Notes under the pieces: model-generated
Told to the model about the DNA's origin: nothing
Database searches by the model: none
Seen by the model: only the letters and a program-made list of their open reading frames with translations
Part shown: in pieces, positions 1 to 11,597 of the stretch
Layout: the number at the start of each line of letters is the position of its first letter
Numbering within the stretch: the first letter of the stretch is position 1
Made by a program: the position numbers and the translations under genes
DNA from: Multifurca ochricompacta
Taxonomy: Eukaryota > Basidiomycota > Agaricomycetes > Russulales > Russulaceae
Length of the DNA stretch: 64,000 bases
NCBI GenBank assembly: GCA_022496185.1
Contig: WTXG01000019.1
Location: 62,001-126,000 of the forward strand
Direction: 5' to 3'

Positions 1-668
1 TTGGAATGGGTTGACAATCTGTGGGACATCATGGTTGAAGTTCTTGAACGTCGTGAACTCCAACATGAATTTTTTGCTTTGAGAATGGTCCCCTGTGAAT
101 GTTTGGGGCAACACTCCTGACAAGCATCCCGAAGGGGGAGGAATGTTTGGAGGTGGTGCCACAGGGGCTGGTGGGGCGGGGTCTGGAAGTTGGGCGGCAA
201 TGGTGGACATGATTGGATGGGATGGGGTGATGGTATTTGTGGATCGTATCGATATCTGGGGAGTTGTCAAAGCAGGGGCTCTGATCGTGACAACTTCGGG
301 TGCAACCGGAAACGTAGGCGCTGCTAATGCCAGTGCTTCTTCACTAAGTTCTTCTACATACTCCTCTGGTTCGGAGTCCGTGACAATGGCCGGGGGATTT
401 TCTCTCCACGGACCCAGTCCAAATTCAGGTGGGGCAGGTCCTGTAGTGACCCAAGAGTGTCGGCTGTCCGAGTATCGGATGCGATACCAAACTCTCTTTT
501 CGTCGTCGTATTCTACCGGTTGGTATCTTCCGTCGTAATAGACGTAGTATCCAAACTCGGATTCAAAGTCTTTCCAGGTGGCAGAGCCAAGTACTTGCTG
601 TGAAAGATTATTCTCGTCTCTGCGCTCGATGAGTTCTTCCCGGAAGAGGGTCTGACTGTGGCTGGAAG
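1..668 (-). pseudogene. gag N-terminal part, element A (partial)
   Basis: One open frame on the minus strand from just inside the LTR to the window edge. It encodes a Gag N-terminus with a YYVYYDGRYQPVEYDD segment, an acidic/proline-rich linker and the start of the retrotransposon Gag domain (LPQTFTGD...KKFMLEFTTFKNFNHD). The same protein is encoded by C (10106-11575) and B. The frame opens at a GTG, with no ATG at the conserved start. Structural role inferred from family: virus-like-particle capsid. Only the part inside the window can be judged, and no stop is seen in it. Confidence 0.8.
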
Positions 669-691
669 CCACTGTGAGAGACTCAACTTGA

Positions 692-1282
692 TGTTACGTC
701 CGGTGTGAGACATCCTGCACGACTTGTGCAACAGCTTCGGTACGTTTGTTCAGATAAGAAGTCAATAGGACTTCTTGGAGTTGTTAGAATGAAAGAGTCA
801 ACGTCAAAGGGGCTGTTCCCTAGTGACGATGTTAAGCGGAAAGTGCCGAAAGCACTGAGACGATTGAGTCAAAGGTTTCAAGGGGAAGTCCAGAAGACAA
901 ACACCGATGTATTCAATAAGTTGAGTCTGGGGTCTACAAGGTAGCTACCACGGACTTATATACGTAACTCAGTGGGCGTCTAGGAGATAAGGGTACGGAG
1001 TCAAGTGGGCCCGAATATCTGAAAGCGGAGGGCGTAAAGCCTGGCTTCTGATAGGGAACTAAGTAAGTGTCCGGTCGTAAGATAAGAAGATAACGAAGTA
1101 AGAGAGACAAGCATAGGCAAACAGTACATATACAAGTCCAAACAGCAGTCACGGGGATGGGAGGAGTGCATGTGAGGGATCCCACGATGGAGACGTAATA
1201 AGGAAGTGTAGCATTGGTGGGCAAGTGGGGTCTCTGTTAGGGAGGGTAAAGAAAATAGGGCTGCTGGGCCCTGTTCGTAACA
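692..1282 (-). repeat. 5' LTR of element A (591 bp)
   Basis: The ends are TGTTACG...CGTAACA, a 5'-TG/CA-3' LTR with short inverted termini. It aligns over its length with the LTRs at 4699-5291, 11598-12190 and 12761-13342. On the minus strand a TATATAAG box near 950-960 lies about 30 nt upstream of the proposed RNA start at 928. No partner LTR is in the window. Confidence 0.9.
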
Positions 1283-3780
1283 ATGAAGTCCATAGCAATG
1301 GTCTGGAATGGAGTCAATGTGGTGGGCGTGATGGGATGCATTGGTGGGACTTTTGGGTGTGTGTTCACCTTGTTTGCCTGACATGCTGCACATCCTTTGA
1401 CGTAGTTTTCAATGTCTTTTTTCATGTTGGGCCACCAATAGTCTTGTTTGGCAAGGGCGTAGGTATTGGCAATGCCAGGGTGGCCTGCAGAGGGGAGGTC
1501 ATGGTGAAAATGGATCACCCCCCTCTTAATGTTGTCGCCACCAGTGACAATGAGTCGATCTCTGTCTTTCCACCAGAGGCCATTGATTTCTTTCAAGTTA
1601 TGTGCATTGGCCCATGAGTGGCACAGTGCGGGGTTCATATTTTGCAAAACTTGTGCCCATAGGTCCATGTTGTGAAGGCTGACAATGGCAGTTCTTGTGA
1701 ATACTTCTTCTGGAAGAACTGTGATATTATCATTGTCGTCTTCCCCTGTATGCATATCCAGCCTTCATGACAGTGCGTCTGCTCGTGCATTTCAACTCCC
1801 TGCAATGTGCTTTAGAGTGAAGTTATACTCTTCCAACTCCAGGACTTCCCATGCAACGCATTGACTGATCTTGTGGGGTTCTTTCCAGTATAGCAAATTG
1901 GAGTGGTTGGTGTAGATGGTGGTCTTATGAGGGGTTCCTGCTAGATAGGGTCGCCAATGTCGCAATGCCTTGACTATGGCCAATAGCTCTCTGTCCCAGA
2001 TGTTGTAGTTTCATTCAGCCGGGGAGAAGGTTTCTGAGTAGTATGCTACTGGGTGAAGCACTTGCGTAGTGTCCTTCTGATACAACACTGCTCTGTTTGC
2101 AAAGTGGGAGGCGTCCACCTCTAATTTGAAGGGACAACTCAGATCAGGCTGAATGAGTACTAGTTCTGAGCCAACCAGGTCCCTGATCTGTTCGAATGCC
2201 TTCTGTTGTGCTGTACCCCAGTGCCATAGTATATCCTTCTTCAGGAGATCATTTAATGGTCATGCGATACCTGAAAATCCTTTAACAAAACGCCAATAGA
2301 AGTTGCAAAATCCGATGAATGAGCGGACATCTTTGACACAGGTCAGTGTAGGCCATTCTCAGATTCCCTGTACTTTAACGGGATCCATACGCACTTGTCC
2401 TCCTTCTAGGATGACCCCAAGATATTTGACACTTCATTGCTCGAATGAACATTTGGCTGGTTTTAGGTACAGGTCATGTTCGTGTAAGAGATCCAATACC
2501 TGGTGTACTCACTCTCAGTGGTAGTCTAGGTTGTTGGTAGTTGTGACCAAGATATTGTCCATATAGACCACTACTTCACTGGTAAGAATGAGATTGTGAA
2601 AGATGTGGTTCATCATGGCCTGGAACGTTGCTGGTGAATTTGTCAATCCAAAGAACATAATGTTCGGTTCAAACAATCCTTTGTTCGTTTTAAACACCGC
2701 CTTGCATTGATCCCCTTCCTTGATTCTAACGTTGTTGTAACCCCACCGTACATCCATTTTTGAGAAGAGGGACTTGTCTCTCATAGTGTCGATGAGTTCA
2801 GAGATAAGGGGCAAGGGGTAAGTGTTTTTCACAGTGTAAGCATTGATCCGTCAGTAATCTTGAACTGGTCGCAGTTTGCCATCCTTCTTTTTGATAAAGA
2901 AGAAGGGAGAGGCATAAGGTGACTTGGATGGACGGATATACCCTTTTGCCAGATGTTCCTCAAGGAATTCTGTGAGTGCCACCTGTTCAGACTGGGATAG
3001 CAGGTAGATTTTGCAATCAATTGCTGCTGGTGTATTAGGCAGGAAGTCGATGGCATGATCCCAGGGTCGCGCAGGGGGAAAGCGTTGGGACTCTTCTTCG
3101 GAGAACACCTTCCAATGCTGGTGGTAGGCGTGTGGCACTACATCACTGTAAGTCTTTTCTGTTTGCCCCTGTATTGCTTTTTGGGCCAATTCGGATGCCT
3201 TCGTGACATAACCAAAACCTTGGTCTTCCTCTCTATCCATCTCCACGGCCTTCGCTGTTGAATGCCTGATTGCATAGCCATAACCACGTGATGTGATGAT
3301 AGTTGGATAAGAGTCTTTGTCCATTGTCATGTCGGCCCAATTGATCTTGGGTGTAAATGCAGCCAACCATGGATATCCCAAGATGAGATCTTTGCCTCCT
3401 AAGTCAGTGATTAGAAAGTGAATGACCTTTGTCACCTCTCCAACCTGGACGTTCAGGTCGGTATAGTGTGTGATCTTTCCAGTGCGATTGGCCATCCCAT
3501 CAATATTCCAGATATTCTTTTCTTGGGGGAGTGCCAGCATCCCCAAACCTAAGGTCCTGATCAGTCATGGACTGATGAAATTGTCTGTGGCTCCAGAGTC
3601 CACTAAGATGTCTCGATCGGCCATCCTCTGTGTAGTCTCAAAATGTACTGGTATTTTTAATGACTTGAATCAACTAGTATACACAGAGGTGACATGGAGT
3701 GCTTGCACCCAGGCCGATGGGATAGAGCTTAACAAAAATCCTTCTTCGCAAATGCCTTTTCCACCAGGATAGCACATACT
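1283..3780 (-). pseudogene. pol of element B (protease, RT, RNase H, start of integrase), broken
   Basis: Minus-strand fragments give, in order from high to low coordinates: an aspartic protease with DSGAT (near 3600) and GYPWLAAF (3375); the RT N-terminus with [11 protein letters not shown] (near 2890); RT fingers/palm with [28 protein letters not shown] sequence (2620-2700); the catalytic box as YMDN (near 2560); RNase H connection (1792-1983); and the integrase HHCC zinc finger with HPGIANTYALAKQDYWWPNMKK (1420-1500) through the AMDF catalytic motif, where A interrupts it. The frame changes several times. The second catalytic Asp of RT is replaced by Asn (GAT-to-AAT type change). Not functional. 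Confidence 0.87.
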
Positions 3781-3836
3781 TCCTCACTTTCCTTCATCAT
3801 TTTTGCCCATATGTCCTGGGCCTTTTCCTCCTTGGT

Positions 3837-4698
3837 TCATTTGTCTATGGCAGGTGGGTTGTTGTGAATAGGAGCTACAACAGTCATAGTGGCTTCTGCA
3901 ACTCGCGCACCCTTCTTTGGGCAATCTCGGGACATATGCCCTTGAGCCTTGCAATGGAAGCACCATCCTTCTTTCATAAGTGCCAGCCATTCATCTTCTG
4001 TGAGTACAGCCCTTGCTCGTACTCTATCAGCAGAGGTATCCATTGCATTTGGATCCCTCTGTGCAGTATGCATTGGTTTAACTCCGAATGCCGCCTTCCA
4101 CTGGTCTCGAGTCTTTCCCTTCTTTGTATCAACCCCAAAGCGTGTTTGGAAGTCTAAATAATCCTGTTGTTGCCTTCGTGCGGCATCAACCCATGCATCC
4201 CAATCCTGTGGATGATGGAATTGGATGATATTCTTGACAAGGGGGTTTGGTAGACCCTGGGAGAAGAGGTCCAGAGTGGCCTCTTCGTCAGTATCATATC
4301 CTGCTCGATTCGCCAGGCTTCTGAACTTTGCCACATAGGTGTCGAGCTCTCCTTTTTCCATTTTCAGCGATTTCAACTCTCTCACTGCTTTCTGCTTCAC
4401 TTGTCCATCTGTGAACGCATCTTTAAATCTTTGGGCAATAGTCTCCCATAGGCCTTTGCTTGTGGTACGACATCCACTTTCAACTTGCTCATTCAGCCAC
4501 TCCAGCTGCTCCATTGTCCAGTTGTCTACTGCGTCGCCTCTGATAAGAGAAAGGAAGAGGTTGGTGCGCTGGAAGGGGTTGACGATTTGTGGGACATCAT
4601 GGTTGAAGTTTTTGAATGTAGTAAACTCCAACATGAACTTCTTGCTCTGGGAGCGATCCCCTGTAAAGGTCTGGGGTAATACTCCTGAGAGCCATCCT
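3837..4698 (-). pseudogene. gag, 3' part, element B
   Basis: An uninterrupted minus-strand frame covers the Gag/retrotrans_gag domain (FNHDVPQIVNPFQ, LIRGDAVDNWTMEQLEWL, WETIAQRFKDAF, YVAKFRSLANRAGYDTDEEATLDLFSQGLP) and a single CCHC zinc knuckle, CFHCKAQGHMSRDC (near 3920-3960), typical of nucleocapsid. The 5' part of the same gene is at 12191-12738, on the other side of inserted copy C. The break falls at the SGVLPQ motif. Confidence 0.88.
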
Positions 4699-5291
4699 TG
4701 TTACATCTGGTGCGGGATGTTCCACACGACTTGTGTGACAGCTCAGTCTGCGATTTCAGGTGAGGAACCAATAAGGCTCCTTGGAGTTTGGGTGAGGTGA
4801 GTCAAAGTCAGAAGGGCTGTTCCTTAAGACAATGTTGAACAGAGAGTGCCAAAAGCACTGAGACGAACGAGTCAAAGATTCAAAGGGGATGTCCGGAAGA
4901 CAGGCACCGATGTATTCAATAAGTCGAGTCTGAGGTCTACAAGGTAGATATAGCGGACTTATATACATAAGTAAACAGGCATCTACAAGATAAGGATAAC
5001 GAGGTCAGGTGGGTCCAAATATATGAAAGCGGAGGGCGTAAAGCCTAGCTTCTGATAGGGTATTAAGTAAGTGTCTGGTCGTAAAGATAAAGGGATAAGA
5101 GATAACGAGATAAGAGTCAAGCATGGGCAAACAACAAGTCAACAAGTGCAACAGAGGTCACAGGGATGGGAGGAGAGCACATGATGGATTCCAGGATGGA
5201 GACGTGATCATGAAGTGTAGGGTAGGTGGTAAAGAGGGGTCGTCGTTGGGAAGAGTGAAGAAAATGGGGTTGCTCGGCAGGGATTGTAACA
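4699..5291 (-). repeat. 3' LTR of element C (593 bp)
   Basis: Begins TGTTACATCTGG and ends GGGATTGTAACA on the plus strand. The partner is at 11598-12190 with the same length. The differences I read between the two over the first ~270 bp are all transitions. Confidence 0.93.
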
Positions 5292-5308
5292 TCACCCCCT
5301 CTTCTGGT
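5292..5308 (-). promoter_or_regulatory. Polypurine tract of element C
   Basis: On the minus strand AGAAGAGGGGG plus three bases precedes the 3' LTR. This is the expected place and composition for the plus-strand DNA primer of an LTR retrotransposon. Element E has the equivalent at 25791-25800, also spaced three bases from its LTR. Confidence 0.7.
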
Positions 5309-5322
5309 TCTAGCAGACCCAG

Positions 5323-6561
5323 CTAGAAACGACTCGTACCATCATTGTCCTGTACCAAATCCAGATAATCATCCGCTACATTACGATCATCCAATGTGTA
5401 GTTCTCCTTGTCTGAATCCTGCAGACATTGGTGGGTGCGGAGGAACCCATATGGTCTGCGCTGACCACATGAGTGACATAGATCATGGATTGGGCAGTCC
5501 AGTTCGCAGTGTCCAGAGTTATGACGAAGGCACTTGCCACACCACCCAGATGGATTGATGATGGTGGGGGCAACTCCTACACGACAGAAAATGCAAAACC
5601 TGCTCCAGTGGAGGTTGCTACAACAGTGCCGGCACCACTTGCGGTTGAGGGGACAGTTCCAGCTAATGTGGTACTTACTGTCACATCGCCAGCAAGTCTT
5701 GCCACGCGGATTCTCGTGCATGCGCGGCATCTCAAACCGATTCAGTATTAGCCTTGGGGCAGCCCCCAATGATCACAGGGGCAGGGGTCATGCATAAGTG
5801 TCAGCATACCATTCAGCAATAGTTTGGTATGCATCCCCCACTTCCAACCTTTTCCAAATCTCCACCAACTCCTGCTCCACCTGGAACATCCCATTGGTTA
5901 ACCATGCCATCATCTTCGCATGCTCTTTGTATTGTCTGTTGAGTGTCATACGCAATGTTAGATTCTTCCGCAGTCTCATTACTTCCACTTTGAGACGCGG
6001 AAGTCGCATGTCATTGAGCACCTCGTCGATAGCAAATGCTCGGGAGTCCTTGGCAGCCAGGTGTCCGAGTTGTTCATCAGTCATCATGTGGTGGAGATGG
6101 CCTGTGTACCTTTCCTCTAAATAAACTGGTGCCCCATAGACAGGGCCATCTTTCTTCATACATCCCGCGACGTCCATCCCTCCATTGGTATAGAAGATGT
6201 ACTTGGCAATGGCGGTCATTCCGTCAGCCATGGTGATTTCAAGGGGGAAGTACATCAATGAGTTGGGGTTGTTGGCAAAGAAGGGGAACTCTGGTACTTC
6301 ATCATCCAATTCCATACCTAGCAAGTTGTTCGGGTGTGGCTCCTCACTGTGTTCAAAGTCATCGTTTGGGTTCAGTGATTGGTTCTTGACCCAAGCTTCA
6401 GCAGCCTCATAGTCGATTGGTGAGGAGGGGCGTGTAGAGGGATGAGCGGAAGGGAAGTTCTTGACAACTATGGTGGTGGCAGTGAAGGCATTGACAGCAG
6501 CGTTGGCAGCAATGAAAGACATAATGGACTCTGTGGTTGTAGGACGTTGCTGTGGGAGCAT
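5323..6561 (-). pseudogene. Extra ORF downstream of pol in element C, Cys-rich C-terminus
   Basis: A single minus-strand frame of 413 codons, interrupted only by two adjacent TGA codons (5788-5790 and 5773-5775), lies between the chromodomain and the 3' LTR. Its start is either 6561 or the internal Met near 6522. The N-terminal half holds a segment YFPLEITMADGMTAIAKYIF and a helical region ending GDAYQTIAEWYADTYA. The C-terminal 150 residues carry a canonical CCHC knuckle (CWRCDSKYHISWNC) followed by several further CxxC pairs, including CGKCLRHNSGHCELDC. Elements of this type normally end with pol. The ORF is related to the 3' ORF of element E (24665-25765). Function unknown; zinc and nucleic-acid binding is inference from the CCHC pattern. 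Confidence 0.75.
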
Positions 6562-6619
6562 GTACTGGGGAATTCAGTCAGGGTTTGGGGGTGTTCTTTT
6601 AACCATCCCTGGGCGCTTC

Positions 6620-8016
6620 TGGGTGTCGGGCATGGAACTCCGAGATAAGGTCTGGGGCAAAGATATTCCCGGCTGGCTCCCACGAGTTGTCAGAGTCTGG
6701 GAATCCTTTCCACTTCACAAGGTAATGCAGCTTGTGCCCTCAGCCTTTACGTAGCGAGTCTAGAAGCTGTTCCACTTCCCACTCTGCTTCTCCATCGATA
6801 AGGTCAGGGGGGGGTCTTGGGAAGTTTTCCCCATGGAGAGTCATTTCTTTGTAAGGCGTCAGAAGTCTGGCATGGAAGACTGGATGGATCCTCCATGTGG
6901 GCGGGAGCTTGAGTTCATATGACACATCTGACAGCTTCCTCATTATCTCAAACGGTCCATGACATCGGGGTGCTAGCTTGGCAGTTGGATGTGACATATG
7001 GATGTTCTTCCCTTCCAGCCAGACAAGGTCATTGGTCTGATAAGGCATGAATTTCGAAGGTTTTCCTGATAGGACCTTTTGCACCTTTAACAGGTTCTCA
7101 TTGGCCAATTTCCGGATCTCTTCCCATTGGCTGATATGCTGCATGGCTGATGGGACGTTTACAGGTTTCTTGGCCCAGGTGGTTTGAGGCGTCCATCCCA
7201 TGATAAGTGAAAACAGGGAGGCCTTGGTGGTGCCATTGGGCCAGGAGTTATGTGCAAACTCGGCCGTTGCTAGCCAGTCAGCCCAATCATCTTGTCATCC
7301 ATTGCACCAGAATCGAAGATATTGCTCGAGCCACTGGTTTGTCCTTTCTGATTGCCCATCTGTCTGTGGGTGGTAGGCCGTCAAGATGTTCTGAGTTATA
7401 TCCAAAACCTTGCAGAGTGCCTTGGTGAATGCGGAGGTGAAACATGGGTCGCGGTCTGAAATGATCTTCTCGGGGAGGCTGTAATGTCTGTAAATGTGAT
7501 CTAGGTAGAGTTTGGCCATGCCTTCTGCTGTGATGGATTCATTGCATGGTATGAATAATGCTGCTTTTGAACAGTCGTGGTCGGTGATGGTCAAGATGGA
7601 GTCAAAGCCTCTGGAAATGGGGAGTTTAATGATGAAGTCCATGGCAATGGTTTGGAATGGTTGTGAGGCTGTGGGTGTGATTGGGAATGGTGCTGGTGGG
7701 TGTGGGTGCGTGTTTACTTTATTGGCTTGGCACTCTGCACATCCTTTCACATAACTTCCACATCCTTCTTCATATTCGGCCACCAGTAGTCTTGTCTGGC
7801 CAGGGTGTATGTATTAGCAATGCCAGGGTGTCCAGCGGAAGGGAGGTCGTGGTGAAAATGGATCACCCCCCTCTTAATGTTGTCGCCACCAGTGACAACG
7901 AGACGATCCCTGTCCTTCCACCACAAGCCTTCAACCTGTTTCAGGTTGTGGGCCTCTACCCAGGATTGGCATAACTGCTGATTCATATTCTGTGATACCT
8001 GAGCCCACAGGTCCAT
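6620..8016 (-). pseudogene. Integrase and chromodomain of element C, broken
   Basis: On the minus strand: integrase zinc finger HPGIANTYTLARQDYWWPNMKK (7790-7850), GCAECQANK, catalytic core with AMDFI (near 7640), ISDRDPCFTS (7440) and the HPQTDGQSERTNQWLEQYL glutamate motif (7340), then the C-terminal GPFEIMRKL and HPVFHARLL region (6870-6960). It ends in a chromodomain (EWEVEQLL...LHYLVKWKGFPDSDNSWEP) that marks a chromovirus. Breaks: a frameshift around 7740-7780, a frame change near 7290, and a TGA inside the chromodomain (near 6749). Chromodomains of this class direct insertion to modified histones (established for chromoviruses). Confidence 0.88.
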
Positions 8017-8112
8017 GTCGTGAAGACTGACAACTGCTTGCTTTGCAAAAACCTCTTCTGGGAGTACTGTAATATTATTATTGTCTTCTTCTCCACTGCT
8101 TAAATCAGGTCA

Positions 8113-9958
8113 TCATGACAGGGCATCTGCACGTGCATTGCGACTTCCTGCAATATGTTTCAGTATGAAGTTGTACTCTTCCAGCTCCAAAACTTCGTGA
8201 GCGACCCGTTGGCTAATTTTGTGGGGTTCTTTCCAGTAGAGTAGGTTGGAATGATTGGTATGGATGATGGTCTTGTGAGGTGTTCCTGCTAGGTAGGGTC
8301 GCCAATGTCGTAGTGCTTTTACAATGGCAAGCAATTCTCTATCCCAGATATCGTAATTTCGCTCTGCTGATGAAAATGTCTCTGAGTAGAAAGCAACCGG
8401 GTGAAGTAGTCCTGTTACATCCCTCTGATTCAGTATGGCGCCGTTGGCGAAGTGGGATGCGTCGACTTCGAGTTCAAAGGGCTTTTCCAGATCTGGCTGT
8501 AGGAGGACTGGTTCTGAGCCAATGATATCTCGGATCTGTTCAAAGGCTGCTGCTGTTCATCTGCCCAGTGCCAAGGTACATCCTTTTTTAACAATCCATT
8601 CAGTGGTTGGGCAATTCCTGAGAATCCCCGGACAAATCGTCGATAAAAGTTGCAAAATCCAATGAAGGATCGCACGTCTTTGACACACGTAGGTGTGGGC
8701 CACTCCGGATTCCTTGTACTTTCACTGGTCCATCCGCACGTGTCCTCCCTCTAGGATAACTCCCAGGTATTCGACACTTTGTGTTCAAACGAGCATTTGG
8801 CTGGCTTGAGGTACAAGTCATGCTCACAGGATGTCTAGTACCTGGTGTACTTGCTCTCGATGATGGGTCAAGTCGTCTGTGGTAGCCACTAGTATGTCAT
8901 CCATGTACACCACTACTTGCCTGTAAGAATGAGGTCGCAGAAAATGTGGTTCATCATAGACTGGAAAGTGGCAGGGTGAGTTGGTAAGACCAAAGAACAT
9001 GACATTTGGCTCAAAGAGCCCTGGTTAGTCTTAAATGCCGCTTTACATTGGTCTCCTTCTTGATCCGAATATTGTTGTAACCCCAGCGGACATCCATTTT
9101 AGAGAACAAGGACTTGTCCCGCATGGTATCGATGAGCTCTGATATAAGTGGCAATGGGTAGGCATTCTTTCACTGTATGGGCATTTATCCGTTGGTAATC
9201 CTGGACAGGTCGAAGTTTGCCATCTTTCTTTTTGATGAAGAAGAATGGCGACACATATGGTGACTTTGAGGACGAATGTACCCTTTCGCAAGATGTTCCT
9301 TGAGGAATGTCGTGAGTGCTGTCTGTTCTGCCTGTGATAATGGGTAGATTTTACAGTCGATTGCTGACGGGGTGTCGGGTGTGAAATCAATGGCGTGGTC
9401 CCATGGTCGTGCAGGGGGGAAGTGTTGCGATTCCTCCTCCGAGAATACCTTCCAGTGCTGATGGTATTCCTTCGGCACCACTTCCTCAAAAGTCTCTCTG
9501 TCTGCCCCTCCACTGTCTTCTGCGCAAGTTCTGATGCTTTGGTAACAAAGCAATAACCCAGATCCTCATCTTCTCTCGCTATCCTTCGAGCTACCGAGTG
9601 TCGGCTGTGTAGTCATATCCCATCAATGTGATGAGAACAGGGTAGAAATCTTGTCCATGGTCGCATCACTCCAGTTGATCTTGGGTTCAAATGCGGCAAG
9701 CCAGGGATATCCCAGAACTACATCCTCTTCACCTAGATTGGTGACTAGAAAGCATATGACTTTCATCCTCTCCCCTACTTGGACATTAAGGTCCATGTAG
9801 TGTGTAATCTTCCCTGCTCTGTTGGCAGTTCCATCAATATTCCAGATATTCTTTTCCTGGGGGAGTGCCAGCATCCCTAATCCCATGGTCCTCGCCATTC
9901 GTGGGCTGATGAAGTTATTGGTGGCTCCTGAATCAATTAGGATGTCACAGTCAGCCAT
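8113..9958 (-). pseudogene. Protease, reverse transcriptase and RNase H of element C, broken
   Basis: Starts at a protease frame (9623-9958) with DSGATNNFISP and GYPWLAAF. The RT N-terminus (9185-9553) has YHQHWKVFSEEESQHFPPARPWDHAIDF-type sequence. The YMDD box is intact near 8905. RNase H connection is at 8113-8334 (HTNHSNLLYWKEP, HIAGSRNARADALS). Between 8340 and 9190 the reading frame changes repeatedly by single bases, often beside short homopolymers. No complete polyprotein can be read. Confidence 0.87.
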
Positions 9959-10105
9959 TTTTGTGTAGTCTCAAATGTACTGGTATTTTCAGAGATTTGA
10001 AGCGACTAGTGTACACAGAGGTTACATGTAATGCTCGTGCCCAGGCCAATGGGTTTGAGCCAATCAAAAATCCTTTTTTGCGAATGCCTTTTCTACCAGA
10101 ATGGC

Positions 10106-11575
10106 TCACACTTCTTCACTCTCCTTCATCATGTTTGCCCATATCTCTTGCGCCTTTTCTTCTTTTGTCAGTGTCTTTTTGTCGACGGTTGGTGGGTTGT
10201 TACGGATAGGTGTAACAGTTGCTTCTGCCGCTCGTACTCCCTTCTTTGGGCATTCCCTCGACATGTGCCCTTGCACTTTGCAGCAAAAGCACCTTCCCTC
10301 TTTCATCAACGTCTGCCTTTCATCTTTGGTGAGTGCAACTCGCGCTCTGGTTCTGTCAGCAGAAGTGTCCATGGCGTTCAGATCCCTCTGGCTGGTGTGC
10401 GTTGGTTTGACCCCGAAGGCAGCCTTCCATTGGTCGCGGGTCTTTCCCTTTCTTGTATCGACTCCAAAGCATGTCTGGAAGTCAAGATAATCTTGCTGCT
10501 GTCACCGAGCAGCGTCAACCCATGTGTCCCAATCATTGGGGTGGTGGAACTGGATGATGTTTTTTACCAGTGGGTTGGGTAGCCCTTGGGAAAAGAGGTC
10601 CAGTGTCGCCTCTTCATCTGTATCGTAACCAGCCCTGTTGGCCAGACTTCTGAACTTTGCTACATAGGCATCCAGTTCTCCCTTCTCCATCCTCAGAGCT
10701 TTTAATTCTCGAGCAGCCTTCTGCTTGGCCTGCCCATCGGTGAATGCATCTTTAAACCTCTGGGCAATAGTTTCCCAAAGGCCTTTGCTAGTGGTACGAC
10801 ATCCACTTTCAATCTGCTCGTTCAGCCATTCCAGCTGTTCCATTGTCCAGTCATCCACGGCCTCCCCTCGAATTAACGATAAGAAAAGGTTGGCATGCTG
10901 GAAGGGGTTGATGATCTGGGGGACATCGTGGTTGAAGTTTTTGAAAGTTGTAAACTCCAACATAAACTTCTTGCTTTGTGATCGGTCTCCTGTGAATGTT
11001 TGTGGCAATACACCTGACAGGTGTCCTGATGGTGGGGGAATATTCAGTGGCAACATGGCTGGGGGTGGTGGGGGAGGAGGGGCCGGATCTGGAAGCTGGG
11101 CGGCAATAGTAGACATTCTTTGATAAAATGGGGTGGCGGTGTCAGTTGATTGTATGGAAATCTGGGGAGTTGTCAAAGCAGGGGCTCTGGATGTGGCAAC
11201 TCTGGGTGCAACTGGGGTGGTAGTCGATGCTAATACCAGTGCTTCTTCACTAGGTTCTTCTACGTACTCTTCTGGTTCAGAGTCCATGACAATGGCCGGG
11301 GGATTCTCTCTCCACGGTCCTAATCCAAATTCAGGTGGGGCGGGTCCTGTAGTAACCCAAGAGTGTCGACTATCTGAGTATTGGATACGATACCAAACTC
11401 TTTTCTTGTCATTGTATTCTACCGGTTGGTATCCTCCATCATGATAGACGTAGTATCCAAACTCGGACTCAAAATCTTTCCAGGTGGCAGAGCCAAGTAC
11501 TTGCTGTGAAAGATTATGCTCTTCTCTTCATTCAATGAGTTCTTCTCGAAATAGGGTCTGACTGCGGCTGGAAGC
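10106..11575 (-). pseudogene. gag of element C, with one internal TGA and frameshifts
   Basis: The minus-strand frame starts near 11575 with a GTG where an ATG is expected. It runs through the YYVYHDGRYQPVEY segment, a proline-rich linker with eight prolines (near 11070), the Gag domain (10550-11000) and a TGA at about 10500 in the motif AAR*QQQDY, where copy B reads AARRQQQDY. After this stop the frame continues to a CCHC knuckle, CFCCKVQGHMSREC (10260-10300). The direct comparison with B shows that the stop replaces arginine. Confidence 0.86.
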
Positions 11576-11584
11576 CACAATGAG

Positions 11585-11595
11585 AGACTCGACTT
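11585..11595 (-). promoter_or_regulatory. Self-complementary primer-binding site of element C
   Basis: Minus-strand AAGTCGAGTCT begins two bases inside the 5' LTR boundary. The same LTR contains its exact reverse complement at 11820-11830 (as transcribed), about 30 nt downstream of a TATATAAG box (11857-11864). This is the Tf1-type arrangement in which the RNA 5' end folds back to prime minus-strand DNA. No tRNA-like TGG primer site is seen there. Confidence 0.75.
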
Positions 11596-11597
11596 GA

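Larger units (their letters stand above)
1..1282 (-). mobile_element. Element A: Ty3/Gypsy chromovirus, 5' end only (runs off left edge)
   Basis: Read on the minus strand, this is a 5' LTR (692-1282) followed by a short leader and the first part of gag; the rest lies beyond the left edge. It is the same family as B and C. The LTR abuts the integrase of copy B at position 1283, immediately after the codons for the first catalytic Asp motif (AMDF), so A inserted into B. The flanking five bases on the B side are ATGAA; the partner target duplication is outside the window. The leader contains an 11-nt primer-binding sequence (679-689) complementary to its own LTR. Family assignment is strong because of near-identity to copies B and C. 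Confidence 0.9.
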
